Positions 36,236-48,073 of a stretch of DNA of 64,000 nucleotides are shown one piece after another (the stretch's first letter is position 1; every line of letters begins with the position of its first letter). The stretch is from the NCBI RefSeq assembly GCF_000143415.4, contig NW_003314275.1, positions 875,980 through 939,979 of the forward strand, in the 5' to 3' direction. A program made the position numbers and the translations under genes. Source of the stretch: Selaginella moellendorffii. Its lineage: Eukaryota; Streptophyta; Lycopodiopsida; Selaginellales; Selaginellaceae. Under the pieces are notes generated by a model. It was not told the origin of the DNA and ran no database searches. It saw nothing but the letters and a program-made list of their open reading frames with translations.

Positions 36236-37108
36236 GAAAAAAAAGTTAATTAAAGTATTGTACCAAATTTGTGGAGATTGTATAAATGGATTGTTTCAGC
36301 TTACACACATAAATCTCTTTGCTTTCTACTTCAAAAGTAAGAAATTGTCATATGTGTACTAGTTGCTAAAGTTTCTGTTCAAAAAAGTGTTCTTCGCATC
36401 CATCTACATCGCAAGTCCTGAATAGTTAACAATTGTAAAAAACAAACATATAGAAACCATTTTAATAACTATTCATCATAGTCAATACATCTTTCTATGT
36501 GCATCTGCCATCCAAGATCAAAGAGTAACATACTCAACACTCCTATGACCACAAGCACTTGAGCTAAGGAGTGAATACCTCCCCTCGGGGAACACCATCT
36601 CTTCGCTGGATATCAGCCCACAGTACAACAGTGCTAAGATGCACAGCCCTCAAAGCCATTGGCCAGAACAGAGAAAAAACGCCACGGCCATTATCTGTGA
36701 GCAAGAAGACATGAACAGAGTGAGAGATCTTCCATCCTGGCCTTCACAGTTTGTTAATCAGACTGTCTGTATCCGTTGGATTGAAAAGTGTTACAGTCAA
36801 GAATGTCCTTATTCTCGAGAATACACTCCACCATAACATCGCCCTTAACAGCTCAGGCACATCCCCATTATTCAGTCACATATATCTGATTATATTATGT
36901 ACCCCAATCACTCGCCACAAGCTCGTGATAGACTGTTCTTAGCTAGTTCGGGCACAGCCCCGAAGGACGGGCAAACTCGCCCCGGCTTGGACGGTAGCAA
37001 AATATATCTCTAGTCTGATAGTTAAGATGTTTGTAATCTCGAAAATAGCTCGTCACACCTCGATGCTCAACCATACCATATTCAAGTTACTAGCCTCTAA
37101 AATTTGCC
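36236..37108. other. Intergenic, probable old repeat DNA
   Basis: No supportable gene. It contains a small hairpin TTCGGG..CCCGAA near 36948-36964. Minus-strand sequence near 36540-36620 could be degenerate retroelement code, but no motif is firm. Confidence 0.35.
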
Positions 37109-37708
37109 TCAAGAAACTGAAAGAGGCGATTCACCACTCGTATACCATCTACTACTCTCCTGGATTCCATCAAGATACAGCTCCTTTGAAGCACTTTCGA
37201 TGTCTATAATAATGGTTCCCATTGATCCATTCCAAAAGGCAGTAGGCCACTGTCCTCGATTCCGGTAAAGGAAGTGCAGCTGCATAGGAATACAGTGTGC
37301 TAGAGCGGGATCCCTAACACCCGACTTTAGCATAGCATCTTCAGTCAGCTGATGTTGATCAGTGCAGAGTACCGATACCGTCTTTCCATCAGGGAGCTGG
37401 AACTCAAATTCCCTGACCACATCATTGTTTTCACAAACGAAGGCAGTGCACAGCTGCTGATCCTTGCTCAAATCAGAGAGGAACATCGGCAAGGTATACC
37501 CGTTCGAATGCACATAGACATTGTAAATCCCCTCCTTCATCTTGCCATGTACGTTTGCGGCGTCACGAAACCAACGTGGACATTTCGGATGTCCCAGCAG
37601 CGGCAAAAACAACGGCATAGAGGCCATCCTTCCCCTGTGTTTCTTCCACATAGCCTCAAAGGCAGCTACTATGACGTTCTGATAGCCTTGTGGAGAAATC
37701 TCAAGCAT
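37109..37708 (-). CDS. Unrecognised ORF, 199 residues
   Basis: An open frame of 199 codons starting with ATG. The composition looks protein-like rather than random: FQLPDGKTVSVLCTDQHQL, KCPRWFRDAANVHGKMKEG, and hydrophobic segments separated by charged ones, with no low complexity. I do not recognise the family. A further open stretch upstream on the same strand (37848-38033, ending LKRGVVVVTGTTL) could be an earlier exon or broken part of the same gene: a stop and a frame change lie between. It might be a lineage-specific gene, a remnant of a mobile element gene, or a gene with unrecognised introns. Confidence 0.35.
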   Translation of the reverse strand: MLEISPQGYQNVIVAAFEAMWKKHRGRMASMPLFLPLLGHPKCPRWFRDAANVHGKMKEGIYNVYVHSNGYTLPMFLSDLSKDQQLCTAFVCENNDVVREFEFQLPDGKTVSVLCTDQHQLTEDAMLKSGVRDPALAHCIPMQLHFLYRNRGQWPTAFWNGSMGTIIIDIESASKELYLDGIQESSRWYTSGESPLSVS

Positions 37709-39231
37709 CCACCTTAAGAGCTGCTGGGACGCTCAAGCAGGGCCAGATCTTCTTGGGACAGCGGGAGCACCCGTCCACCATCTGTTTCGGTCCATCCCAA
37801 GCAGAGAAGTTGGTGAATTCTCCCGGCCAACCAGTCATTTTCTCTGCTTATAATGTTGTGCCAGTAACTACTACCACTCCGCGCTTGAGAGCTTGAACCA
37901 GTGGATAAGCCAGTTCTAGCATATCCCTCACAGCTAGCAGAGCTCCATCAAGAACCACAATCGGAACCAACTTTCTGAGGTGTCGTAAGCTAAAGGATCC
38001 TTGAAAGCATGACTGAAATGACAAAAAGTTCATCAGATGGGACTGAGTTTGAGATCGAATTTAAGACCGACTCTGAGACCGAGTTCGCGGAATCAGACTA
38101 GGAAGAAAGATCATATACTGAATGTTTGTAACATTTAAACTTGGCTGATTCAGAAAAACAGTTTTTTGTTTTCTTGTGCTGTGAAAAAATACCTCTTCCT
38201 AGCTCTCTGGAAAAAACTGCAAAATGCATTGTAGTTGGTCTTCATGCTTCGACATGCGGTTTGCAGCAAAAGCCAGTTAGCCCCATTTGCCTTACAGTAC
38301 TGATAAATAACCATCCGACAGGCGAGTAGAAGCATCACGTAAACCGCTACAACTTTCTCGTTGCTTCTTGTTTTGTTAGGATACGAAATCTCACTACGGC
38401 CTCGGACAGGTCATTGGATCCTACCATCAGTTGAGCAGACATTACAGCAAAACTTCCAGGGAACGGCGACACTTTCTTTGCCATCGTCATCCTGTATATC
38501 ATTCAAACCAGCAAAGATATGAGAACAGTAAAAATGAAGTAAGGATACCTGTTAGTGGTCTAGTTTTCGAACTGAAGCCAATAAACTGAGATGAGCGTAA
38601 CGTCAACTCTGCAATTCAAGAAAACATTGCGGTACCTTAGGCTCTTCCAGGCAAGAGTCTTATGTCGATGGTTCATTTTGTCTACCAAAAAATTGTGTAT
38701 TCACTTAAGGAATCGAAACATCTCTCACCTGATTTACAATTTCTTGTATATGTATTAGTAGTGTGCCTGAAAACAACCTATAAAACAGTCGCAGGAGTGT
38801 TTCAGCCAAACCATCTGCATTACACGTACCATTCTTCTATGGGACGATCACTTGCTTCCCTTTCTTCCACGTATAATCGCCTGGAACCAGGAACGGGTCC
38901 GCGTGCTCGGAACTAGGATTCGAACTTTTCATCCAAGAAAACCAGGATCCAGTATGCTCGGGGCCGCTCTTGGTTGGAAAACGTGACGATGACTCGAATC
39001 GTCGGCACCACCGGAATGGACATGAGAAGCAGCAGGTCATACTTAGTCTTAAATTAAACACCAAATTACACCCCTTTAAATTTCTTCGGTGTTTACTCTC
39101 TTGCTGAAAGCCTCCTCACCAGGAGGGCCTTCGTTCATTCATTCTGACAGCACACAATCGCTGAGCTTTGTAAGCCGCTCGGGGCCTGCCATCTTGGTAC
39201 CACAGAGAAATTGGAGCGAGCAGCATCGCAA
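37709..39231. other. Intergenic, with one possible upstream fragment
   Basis: The minus-strand frame at 37848-38033 may belong with the ORF at 37109-37708. Beyond it, 38034-39231 shows only short frames without domain signals. It includes the 3' flank of the helical-repeat gene ending at 39232. Confidence 0.4.
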
Positions 39232-41220
39232 TCAGCGCTTACGGGCCAAGGATGACGGAAAGTCCTTTTGAAGCTTTGCTCTCTCCCCTATAAAACTTCC
39301 ATCTTTCTCGAGCTTTCCTAGCATGAGCTTGCACAAACTCCATCTGGGGTTGACCACATTGCAAAAGGCCACAAAATAATCGAGTATCTCTTCATGGGAG
39401 TCTCCAAACTTTGCTAGCATGCGTTCCAAGGTCTTGGGGAATGCCCGGCCGCGAGGATCCCTCACCACTACCAAGTCAAATAGCTTTCGGCTGATCAGAG
39501 AATCGTAATCTTTTGATTGGACAGCCTCCTCCAGCATGTCGTCTAGAACGTCCGGGCCAAGTGACTCCATGAGAACCCCCAGAGCATCGCGGCCAGAATT
39601 GCTCCTCAAACAATCCAGAACTAATTGGCCCTTGAAAGGATTCAAGGATTTGATGCTCACACCCCTGAGTTTGGCCTCCTTGACGACCATGACAGCATCC
39701 TCGAAACTCTTGGTTTTGTTGTACAGCATCGCGTAAACCTTTGCAGGCTCATCGAACATTATATCGGGAAGAAGATCAAGCGCTGTTCTTGGAGAAACCT
39801 TATTAATGCTCCTCTCGAAAGCCTTGTGGTGTTTGTGTACGTTTAGTTTGACACCCTTTGCTCGTGCCGCAATAATAACTCGGTGAGCAAATTCTAGATC
39901 CCCCTTTTCTGCAGCCACGGACAAAGCAAACCTGTAGTTCTTTGAAGTAGCAGTTAAATGCGGGTGCTCTTCAACCATGGCATAAAACAGGTCTTTGATG
40001 CTCCATTCCGGAAGTCTGGATAGCTCAAAAAGCTTAAACCCGCGCTTGTAACCCAATTTCTTCATCAACTCCAGCTTCTGGACAATCTTACTGCGAGATA
40101 CTTTCGATTTGAGGGAGCTTTCTAGCACACTCGCGAATGCCGCTTGGTCACAACCTTCGTTGAGGAGCTCCAGAGCTGTAGCCACGAGGCCTTGCTTCAG
40201 GAACTCTTTTGCTTCATTTGGAGTTGCGCTTTCCAGATGCACTTCAACTTGAGATGCAGAGAGCAAAAGTTCTACGGTCTGATGAAACATTCGCCACTTT
40301 TTACTTCGTACCAAAAGCTCGAGGATCACACCACCTTTAAAATCCTGCAGTATGTTGATTTTTTTCACCATGCTCTTGTCCTCTAGGCAATCCAGCTCTT
40401 TCAGGAAACTAAGCACACATTCATCCTGTGCAACGTCGTAGTCACAATGAGAGAGCTGTTTTGCTACTATTTTCAGTGGATTCAACGTTGTAACACCCAC
40501 ACCCTTGGCCTCTCTTGCAATCGAAAGGGCGTCGTCCAGATCCCAACTGTAATCAAGCAATATCTGGTAAGCATCTTTGGACGCCCCACACAAATCCAAC
40601 ACTTTCTGCTTCCAGAAGTTGTCATCCTTGTGGTTCCAAATGCAGTGCCTCAAGTATTCCAGATCCACCATCAATTGGACACCCTGGGCTTTTGCTTCCA
40701 TAACAACAGAATGGTAGAAATCCAAATCGTAATCAGTGGACCTATGCTTGATGAGTTCTACCACCTTTTCATACCCTTTGAATTTCACAAGCTTTTGCGG
40801 ATGCTTCTTCATCATTCCCAGGAAAACCTTTCTGACTGCATTGGTTTGCGAGAACGCATCTCCAAACAGCTCAACTCTGCTCCAGTAATCAGCATCCCTC
40901 ACCTCTGAAAGAAACCTGAGCTCGAGATTGGGATTCCGTAGCAGCTCCGAGTATAGAGGCTCGTCGCACTTGTCCATGATTTTGAAAGCCACGGCCAGGC
41001 AATCTTCCTCCACAAGCCTGGACACAAGCTTGTCATGGCATCTGCCTTCGGTAAGCTTGTGAAACGCCATAGTGTGCAAAGGATTCGCCCTATGTAGTAT
41101 CGCAGTGATGATCTCGTCGGAGAAACAATCTTTACACTCCGAGTAGAGGCGGCCAAGTGCACTGCAAAGCTGCCGATCCAGATCCACGTTCTCTATCATC
41201 ACCAACAACACGCTCTCCAT
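39232..41220 (-). CDS. Large helical-repeat protein, PPR-like (662 residues)
   Basis: Intronless. The only ATG at the start is at 41220 ([15 protein letters not shown]); the frame extends 10 codons more to a TTG. The protein is almost wholly helical. A degenerate repeat recurs: [53 protein letters not shown] and [19 protein letters not shown]. The spacing and the A..VV.EAK..GV core are like the second helix of P-type PPR or other TPR-like alpha-solenoids, but the match is loose. No transit peptide, membrane segment or catalytic motif is evident. It may bind RNA or protein. The gene is divergent from the DYW PPR gene, and their start codons coincide in one CCATGG. Confidence 0.75.
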   Translation of the reverse strand: MESVLLVMIENVDLDRQLCSALGRLYSECKDCFSDEIITAILHRANPLHTMAFHKLTEGRCHDKLVSRLVEEDCLAVAFKIMDKCDEPLYSELLRNPNLELRFLSEVRDADYWSRVELFGDAFSQTNAVRKVFLGMMKKHPQKLVKFKGYEKVVELIKHRSTDYDLDFYHSVVMEAKAQGVQLMVDLEYLRHCIWNHKDDNFWKQKVLDLCGASKDAYQILLDYSWDLDDALSIAREAKGVGVTTLNPLKIVAKQLSHCDYDVAQDECVLSFLKELDCLEDKSMVKKINILQDFKGGVILELLVRSKKWRMFHQTVELLLSASQVEVHLESATPNEAKEFLKQGLVATALELLNEGCDQAAFASVLESSLKSKVSRSKIVQKLELMKKLGYKRGFKLFELSRLPEWSIKDLFYAMVEEHPHLTATSKNYRFALSVAAEKGDLEFAHRVIIAARAKGVKLNVHKHHKAFERSINKVSPRTALDLLPDIMFDEPAKVYAMLYNKTKSFEDAVMVVKEAKLRGVSIKSLNPFKGQLVLDCLRSNSGRDALGVLMESLGPDVLDDMLEEAVQSKDYDSLISRKLFDLVVVRDPRGRAFPKTLERMLAKFGDSHEEILDYFVAFCNVVNPRWSLCKLMLGKLEKDGSFIGERAKLQKDFPSSLARKR

Positions 41221-41335
41221 GGATGCTTTAGGGCTTTTAGGGGGGACCAATTTTATTTGGAGGTTTAGGGTTTTTTGGCGTTTACTAAAGAATATTCGAC
41301 ACCCGCGTTTACAGGCTATTAGGGTTTATGATGGA

Positions 41336-44300
41336 ATGAGGAAGATTTCCTGCGCGCTGCGCTCGATCTCTCTTCCTGCTGGATCCAGAGCCAGGTATCT
41401 CTCGTCGCAGTCTATTCTATTCCCCGCGGCCGGAGCGGATTACGATTACTCGCGGCTCCTGCAAGAATGCCGGGGTGTGGAAGATCTTGCCAGAGGTAGG
41501 GGGATTCATGCCCGCCTAGCGCAAGAGACAGGGGTGCTGGAGGAGTCGTTTTGCGTGGGGAACAATCTCGTCAGCATGTACAGCCGGTGTGGAAGCCTGG
41601 GCGACGCAGTTGCCGCGTTTGGGAAAATCCGGGCGAGGAATGTGGTGTCCTGGAACGTGATGATCTCGGCCTACAGCAGCTACAAGAGCTTCCAAGAAGC
41701 GCTGGCGCTCTTCCACGCGATGCTGCTCGAAGGCGTGGCTCCAAACGCGATCACGCTGGTGGCGGTGTTGAATTCCTGCGGGAGTTTTCGCGAGCTCCGG
41801 GATGGGATTCTCGTGCATGCTCTCAGCTTGGAGCGGGGATTCTTCCAGAACACTTTGGTGGCCACCGCGCTTCTCAACATGTATGGGAAGTGTGGGACTC
41901 TCTTGGATGCGCAGTCAGTCTTTGAAGAGATGGCCGAGAAGAACGTCGTGACTTGGAACGCGATGCTGGGGGTTTACTCTTTGCAAGGCTGCTGCTGGAA
42001 GCTCGCGGTGGAGCTCTTCACCAGGATGCTGCTCGAGGGTGTCAAGGCGAATGTCATCACTTTCCTCAACGTGCTCAACTCCGTGGTGGATCCCGACGCT
42101 CTTCGCAAAGGCAAGTTCATTCATTCTTGTGTGCGTGAGAGCGAGCATTCTCTGGATGTTTTCGTGAACACCGCACTGGTTAACACGTACACCAAGTGTG
42201 GTAGCTTGACTGACGCAAGGAAAGTTTTTGATGGAATGCCTTGCAGGAGTGTCGGTACTTGGAACTCGATGATTTCGGCGTATTCCATTAGCGAGCGAAG
42301 TGGAGAGGCTTTCTTCATTTTCCAGAGAATGCAGCAGGAAGGTGAGCGTTGTGATCGGGTGACGTTCCTCTCAATTCTCGATGCTTGTGTGAATCCAGAA
42401 ACACTCCAACACGGGAAGCATGTCCGGGAAAGCATCAGCGAGACTAGTTTCGAGCTCGATCTATTCGTCGGGACGGCTCTCATCACCATGTATGCGAGGT
42501 GCCGGAGTCCGGAGGATGCAGCTCAAGTTTTTGGTCGAATGAAGCAGACGAATCTCATCACCTGGAGTGCGATAATCACAGCTTTCGCTGACCATGGTCA
42601 CTGCGGAGAGGCCCTACGCTACTTCAGGATGATGCAGCAGGAAGGGATTCTTCCCAACAGGGTGACTTTCATCAGTCTTCTCAACGGATTCACAACTCCC
42701 TCCGGTCTCGAGGAACTCAGCCGGATCCATCTCCTTATCACGGAGCATGGACTCGACGACACCACCACCATGAGAAACGCTCTTGTCAACGTTTATGGAC
42801 GTTGTGAGAGTCCGGACGACGCAAGGACAGTGTTCGATCAACTCGAGCTTCCGAATCTCATCTCGTGGAACTCGATGATTGGAATCTACGTGCAGTGCGA
42901 GAGACACGACGACGCTTTGCAGCTCTTTCGGACCATGCAGCAGCAAGGGATCCAACCAGACAGAGTAAATTTCATGACCATCTTGGGAGCCTGTACGATT
43001 GGCTCTCACGGAAGAACTCGCAAGTTAGTGCACCAATGCGTCGAAGAGAGTGGACTGGGAGGCTCGCCCCTGGTGCAAACATCCCTGGTGAACATGTATG
43101 CCAAAGCTGGGGAGCTCGATGTAGCAGAGGTGATCCTGCAAGAGATGGACGAGCAGCAGATAACCGCATGGAACGTCCTCATCAATGGCTACGCACTACA
43201 CGGGCGAAGCAGGGAAGCTCTGGAAGCTTACCAAAAGCTCCAGCTCGAAGCCATCCCAGTGGACAAGGTTACCTTCATCAGCGTCCTCAACGCATGCACA
43301 AGCTCAACATCTCTGGCCGAAGGCAAGATGATCCATTCCAACGCTGTGGAGTGTGGCCTCGACTCCGACGTGATCGTGAAGAACGCTCTGACCAACATGT
43401 ACTCAAAGTGCGGCAGCATGGAGAACGCTCGCAGGATCTTCGACAGTATGCCCATCCGCAGCGCGGTGTCCTGGAACGGCATGCTCCAAGCCTACGCTCA
43501 ACACGGAGAGTCCGAGGAGGTGCTCAAGCTTATCAGAAAAATGGAACAGGAGGGCGTGAAGCTCAACGGAATAACTTTCGTCAGTGTTCTCTCGTCGTGC
43601 AGCCACGCCGGTTTGATCGCAGAAGGCTGCCAATACTTCCACTCTCTGGGCCACGACAGGGGGATCGAAGTAAAGACCGAGCACTACGGCTGCCTCGTAG
43701 ATCTTCTGGGAAGAGCAGGGAAGCTCCAGGAGGCCGAGAAGTATATCAGCAAAATGCCGTTGGAGCCAGGGATAGTTACTTGGGCTAGCCTTCTCGGAGC
43801 TTGCAGAGTTCAAAAAGATCTCGACCGGGGGAAGCTCGCTGCAGGGAAGCTCCTCGAGCTGGATCCAGGCAACTCCTCGGCCAGCGTGGTTCTCTCCAAC
43901 ATCTACTCGGAGCGCGGAGACTGGAAGAACGCTGCGAAGCTGAGAAGAGCCATGGCCAGCAGGCGAGTGAAGAAGGTCCCGGGCATCAGCTCGATCCAGG
44001 TGAAGAACAAAGTTCACGAGTTTCGAGTCCGGGACACGAGCCATCCTCGAGCAGCGGAGATTTACGACAAAGTGGAGGAGCTGTGCTTTGCGATGAGGGA
44101 GGCAGGCTACGTCCCAGACACAAAGATGGTGCTGCACGACGTGGACGAGGAGCAAAAGGAGAGCTTGCTGGCTTACCACAGCGAGAAGCTGGCAATCGCG
44201 TTTGGGTTGATAAGCACTCCGGAGACGAGCTCGCTACACATCTTCAAGAACTTGAGAGTGTGCGAGGACTGCCACACGGCGACCAAGTTTATCTCCAAGA

Positions 44301-44386
44301 TCACCGGGCGAGAGATCGTCGTCCGCGACAACCACAGGTTCCACCACTTCAGGGATGGCTCCTGCTCGTGCAAAGATTACTGGTAA
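41336..44386 (+). CDS. PLS-class PPR protein with E and DYW domains (RNA editing factor)
   Basis: Intronless; 1,016 residues from the ATG at 41336. The frame is open back to an ATG at 41219, but 41336 starts a good organelle presequence ([25 protein letters not shown]) and the stretch between has leader-like TTTAGGGTTT. About 25 PPR motifs of P, L and S type follow, with the repeated NALVNMYGRCGS, VSWNSMI and ALELFRTMQQEGI phrases, then E and E+ motifs ([20 protein letters not shown]) and a complete DYW domain with [23 protein letters not shown] and terminal CKDYW. The HxE and CxxCH zinc-binding residues of the cytidine deaminase are present. Such proteins convert specific C to U in mitochondrial or plastid RNA. 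Confidence 0.95.
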   Translation: MRKISCALRSISLPAGSRARYLSSQSILFPAAGADYDYSRLLQECRGVEDLARGRGIHARLAQETGVLEESFCVGNNLVSMYSRCGSLGDAVAAFGKIRARNVVSWNVMISAYSSYKSFQEALALFHAMLLEGVAPNAITLVAVLNSCGSFRELRDGILVHALSLERGFFQNTLVATALLNMYGKCGTLLDAQSVFEEMAEKNVVTWNAMLGVYSLQGCCWKLAVELFTRMLLEGVKANVITFLNVLNSVVDPDALRKGKFIHSCVRESEHSLDVFVNTALVNTYTKCGSLTDARKVFDGMPCRSVGTWNSMISAYSISERSGEAFFIFQRMQQEGERCDRVTFLSILDACVNPETLQHGKHVRESISETSFELDLFVGTALITMYARCRSPEDAAQVFGRMKQTNLITWSAIITAFADHGHCGEALRYFRMMQQEGILPNRVTFISLLNGFTTPSGLEELSRIHLLITEHGLDDTTTMRNALVNVYGRCESPDDARTVFDQLELPNLISWNSMIGIYVQCERHDDALQLFRTMQQQGIQPDRVNFMTILGACTIGSHGRTRKLVHQCVEESGLGGSPLVQTSLVNMYAKAGELDVAEVILQEMDEQQITAWNVLINGYALHGRSREALEAYQKLQLEAIPVDKVTFISVLNACTSSTSLAEGKMIHSNAVECGLDSDVIVKNALTNMYSKCGSMENARRIFDSMPIRSAVSWNGMLQAYAQHGESEEVLKLIRKMEQEGVKLNGITFVSVLSSCSHAGLIAEGCQYFHSLGHDRGIEVKTEHYGCLVDLLGRAGKLQEAEKYISKMPLEPGIVTWASLLGACRVQKDLDRGKLAAGKLLELDPGNSSASVVLSNIYSERGDWKNAAKLRRAMASRRVKKVPGISSIQVKNKVHEFRVRDTSHPRAAEIYDKVEELCFAMREAGYVPDTKMVLHDVDEEQKESLLAYHSEKLAIAFGLISTPETSSLHIFKNLRVCEDCHTATKFISKITGREIVVRDNHRFHHFRDGSCSCKDYW

Positions 44387-46650
44387 AACGAAATGAATAA
44401 TTTTAAATACTAATCTAATTTAAACTTTATTATAAATTATATAATTAATTTAAGATTTATCTCTTCAGTCTCTAACTTATCTCATTTTATTAAGTTTATA
44501 AAATATCACTAATGTAAAAACTTTCTAAACTAATTTTTTTCATTTTTTTGTGAAAGCTCAATCTAACACAATTAACAAAAAAAAGTTTTTGATGAAAAAG
44601 TCTTATAGAAAAGCTCAGTTTATAGTAAAACCAAAATTGCATTAAGTTAAATGTGATATGGATGTTATAAAAGAAAACCATGTTTGCTTTCCAGACTTAA
44701 GATTTGATTTGATTTGATTTGATTTAATTTAGCAACTTCACTTTATTTGATTTGAACTAGTTTGGCTCAAGATTTTGTTACTATAAACCAAGTTTAATAT
44801 AACTACTTAATTATATAAAAAAAGCTGTGTATATTTTTTTTTGTTGCTTGGCTACTTTGTTGTATGGGGTGAGAGCTTTGGAAAATCTCTAATTATATGT
44901 CTTGCCAGAGGAGGCTAAACTTCCTCACAATACTGATATGCCTTCCTTTTTGCCACCATGGTGGAAAAAGACTGTGAACTTACCATCAAACTTCTACACC
45001 ATGGCTTGAGAAGCAAAAACGCTTGTAGCTACTTTCTTCTTTATCAATTTCTTAAACACCAATGATCTTCATCAAGCTAAGAGATGCACTCAACCAAGTA
45101 GAAACCACTGACCATCAAACACCAAAATTTTGTGTTGAGTATGTCATGAACATGCCAGCCCCGCTCTAGGAAAAGTTCCCACCTTGGTAACAAAAAAAAG
45201 AAAAAAACTTTCTCACCTCACAAAGATGGCCTGAGACCACAAAGGCAGCACATTAGGTTCACGCTAGAGGAAATATTACCTGGTAATTTGCACAAAATTG
45301 CAAAAACTGCCCCAAGGGCAGGAAAGCAATAAGGATGCAAGAACATATGAGTACCCTGGGGGATTTATAGAAACTCGAGAATCATTTACCTAAACCACCA
45401 CCTTTTATAGTCAGTTGTGTGGTATTTGTCAAAGCTATGGCAGCAATTTTGCAGCCAGGATACCCCTTGCAATCACAATGTTTTGAAAAGGAGATGACAT
45501 GCACTAGCATTTGCATCATAACCGAGCAAAATATTGCCACAGAGTTGCCGCCTACGCAAAAGCTGCATTGAACAGGTATTATAGGTTTTCTCAATGCGCC
45601 TCACCACTTACAAGTGAAGCCCGGCCCATCTACTTTCAAGAATCCCTCTCCGAGATCAATGCCCTGGTTGAGTGCAAGGGACCTCAGTCACAGCGTGAAG
45701 GCCATCCTGAAGACTCTTGTAAATATTCATCAAAAGAGGAGTGGATTACCTGGAGAGGGTGAGAGACCACGGTAGATATAGCCACGGATTGCGCAGTGGT
45801 TGTTATTCTGATACCCAAATGCCGCATTCAAAACACTTAAAAGATGGCATTTTATGTTCTACTATGCATGTTTTGAATCCACTACCATTGAACGAAATAA
45901 AAAACGCAAATATGTATAAAAAGTGAAAAAATATAGAAACCGGAAGCAAACCCATTCGTTAGACAGCATGACAAATTGAATACGAATTGCTATAGAATAA
46001 TTTTAGAAGAGATCGAGCAGTGCAGTTCCAGGAGATATGTTCAACAATACCAAACTATTTATGTTTGTCACCTGACATCATCCAGAATAAATTGACACAC
46101 AAAGTTTGAGAATGAAACGTTCTTTCTTAAGCCAGAGACGCGTTTGACTTTTCCAAAGTGGCCCATCTTTTCTGAAGCAAATTTGCCTCTTTCAGGGATA
46201 TTCCAACAAAATACGAAATTCCAAAGAAAGAATATGTTTCTCTCTATTTGCCGGCCTGAAAGTACAGTCTAGAGGGCCGGAACAAGAGAAAAAATAAAAC
46301 AAATTCATACGCTCTCGTGCACGACCAAAGTCAAGAATCATTGCTGACTGGAACACGCTCTTTGACTTTCTCCTTAGTGAGCGATTGCGTTTACACGGGC
46401 TTGGGGACGTTCCTGCATGTTGCAATCGCCTTTGCTTGGGAGCGTCGTGATGGTAGGGCCGGAGTCCTATTGGCATCTGGTCCAGAACAATGGCACTTTG
46501 TTCGAAACTTTGCATCCGCCTTTATATTTTTAAGGACCGTTCTGGGGACCCAGACTCCACAGAAGCAAATCACTCGAGGAGGAAACAGCAACTCTATATT
46601 TTTTCCTTTTCTTGCGTCTCAAACCAGGTGTAGATTCGAGACGAGGAGAG
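44387..46650. other. Intergenic, AT-rich on the left
   Basis: From 44387 to 44880 the DNA is AT-rich and includes a GATTT pentamer repeat at 44701-44727. Between 45370 and 45940 there are scattered short frames with no domain. The last 300 bp before 46650 form the upstream region of the carbonic anhydrase gene. No supportable gene. Confidence 0.5.
44701..44727. repeat. GATTT pentamer tandem repeat
   Basis: Five consecutive GATTT units followed by decayed copies. A simple repeat in the 3' flank of the DYW PPR gene. Confidence 0.85.
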
Positions 46651-47727
46651 ATGGAGAGAACCAATCTCATACTATTGCTCTTCGTTTTTGCACAAGCAAT
46701 GATCATCGCACAAGCAGGTAAATAGTTTTCAAACTAAATCGATCGGTCATATATTGCTTTCTTTTCTTCTAGACGAGGAGTATGACTACTCGAATGGGAC
46801 TCGAGGCCAGGCAAACTGGGGAAACTTGAGACAAGAATGGAGGGCTTGCAGCAGCGGCAGAATGCAATCTCCGGTCGACATTCAATCCAAGGAGCTCCAG
46901 CCAGTGTGCTCTTTGAAGTTGCTCCAGACGAGATACAAACCAACGAATGCCACTCTCACCAATCTCGACCACGACATAGCAGTATGTATCTCCTGAGTCC
47001 ATCTCATCTCCGAAAGATCTCCATCTAATCATGGCTCGGGCCCCTCGTTTTTCTATTCTCTGTTTGCGCAATAGCTCGAGTTTGGCGATGCTTCATCGGG
47101 ATCGCTCATCATCGATGGCACCTTGTACAGTGTGAGCGAGTATCACATCCATGCTCCCAGCGAGCACACTGTGAATGGGAAGCACCTCGCAGTCGAGGGG
47201 CATCTTGTCCACAGGAGTGAAGACAACAGGCTTGCAGTCGTCGCAGTCATGTACACGATTGGATCCGAGGACGACCCTTTTATCGATCAGGTAAACAGAG
47301 ATCTGCGTGATTTCTTCGAGTTTTATTCACTGTCTTTTTGGAAAGGTTGAGCATTTTCTACCTGAGCTGAGTGGCGAGCAAGATGTTCAAGTGGTGGATC
47401 CCTCGCTGCTCAATGTTGGAGGCAAGCGATTCTTCAGATATGTTGGATCACTGACATCACCGCCCTGCACCGAGCAAGTGACATGGAGCGTGTTGAGAAG
47501 AGTAAGCAAAATAATTTCCTTAATCTTTAGTTTCGTTCCCTCTGACCTTGGTTCTGATGTTGCAGCCACGAACGATCTCGAAAACCCAGTACCGGCTTTT
47601 GGTGAATGCCCTCAATGTAAGAACTAATTCACGCGCTAAAAAACAGCTTCTAACATTCTGTGTACAGGGTGATAACAACAGATCGATACAAGGATTGTTT
47701 GGAAGAAGAATAAGCTATTATAAATAG
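46651..47727 (+). CDS. Alpha-type carbonic anhydrase, secreted
   Basis: Six exons: 46651-46717, 46773-46981, 47075-47290, 47346-47501, 47566-47616 and 47668-47727; 252 residues. A signal peptide (MERTNLILLLFVFAQAMIIAQA) precedes the alpha-CA fold: YSNGTRGQANWGNLRQEW, QSPVDIQ, and the zinc triad H116, H118 (YHIHAPSEH) and H135 (EGHLVH). The substrate-gate region is present (RYVGSLTSPPCTEQVTW). Two conserved Cys in the ACSSG and SPPCTE contexts fit the usual disulfide. The enzyme interconverts CO2 and bicarbonate in the secretory pathway, apoplast or plastid. Length is normal and introns are 51-93 bp. Confidence 0.94.
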
Positions 47728-48073
47728 AAGATTCGTTAGAGTCCTTTTAGGGCACACATTTTTTTAACCTACCAGCTTAGGCAAATCTTTCTACTCTTAA
47801 TTCTTTACCCTTTCCTTTTTTAAGATTATGCTGCACTAATGTTTTTGGTTTGCTTAAGCAAATTATAGGATATTTTTAGAATACAATCTTGTGTATAAAT
47901 ATGTTTATCATCACTAATATATTTTACTGCACAACGCACTAAATTAAGTTTTCGAAATTGATATATACTGCAAAACAGTTTTAAGGTTACCCAAAAGCCC
48001 TAAACCCTTGTGTTTTAAAGATGGTCAAATTTTTTAGATCATTGGATGGAGCATGGAAGATGGAGATTTCTTG
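47728..48073. other. Convergent intergenic spacer
   Basis: 346 bp of AT-rich sequence between the carbonic anhydrase stop (+) and the trihelix stop (-). It holds both 3' ends; AATAAATT-type signals are plausible but I cannot assign one. Confidence 0.5.

Noticed and set aside
42865-43788. 307-codon alternative plus frame inside the DYW PPR gene
   Set aside because: Out-of-frame shadow of PPR repeats, rich in Arg, with no domain.
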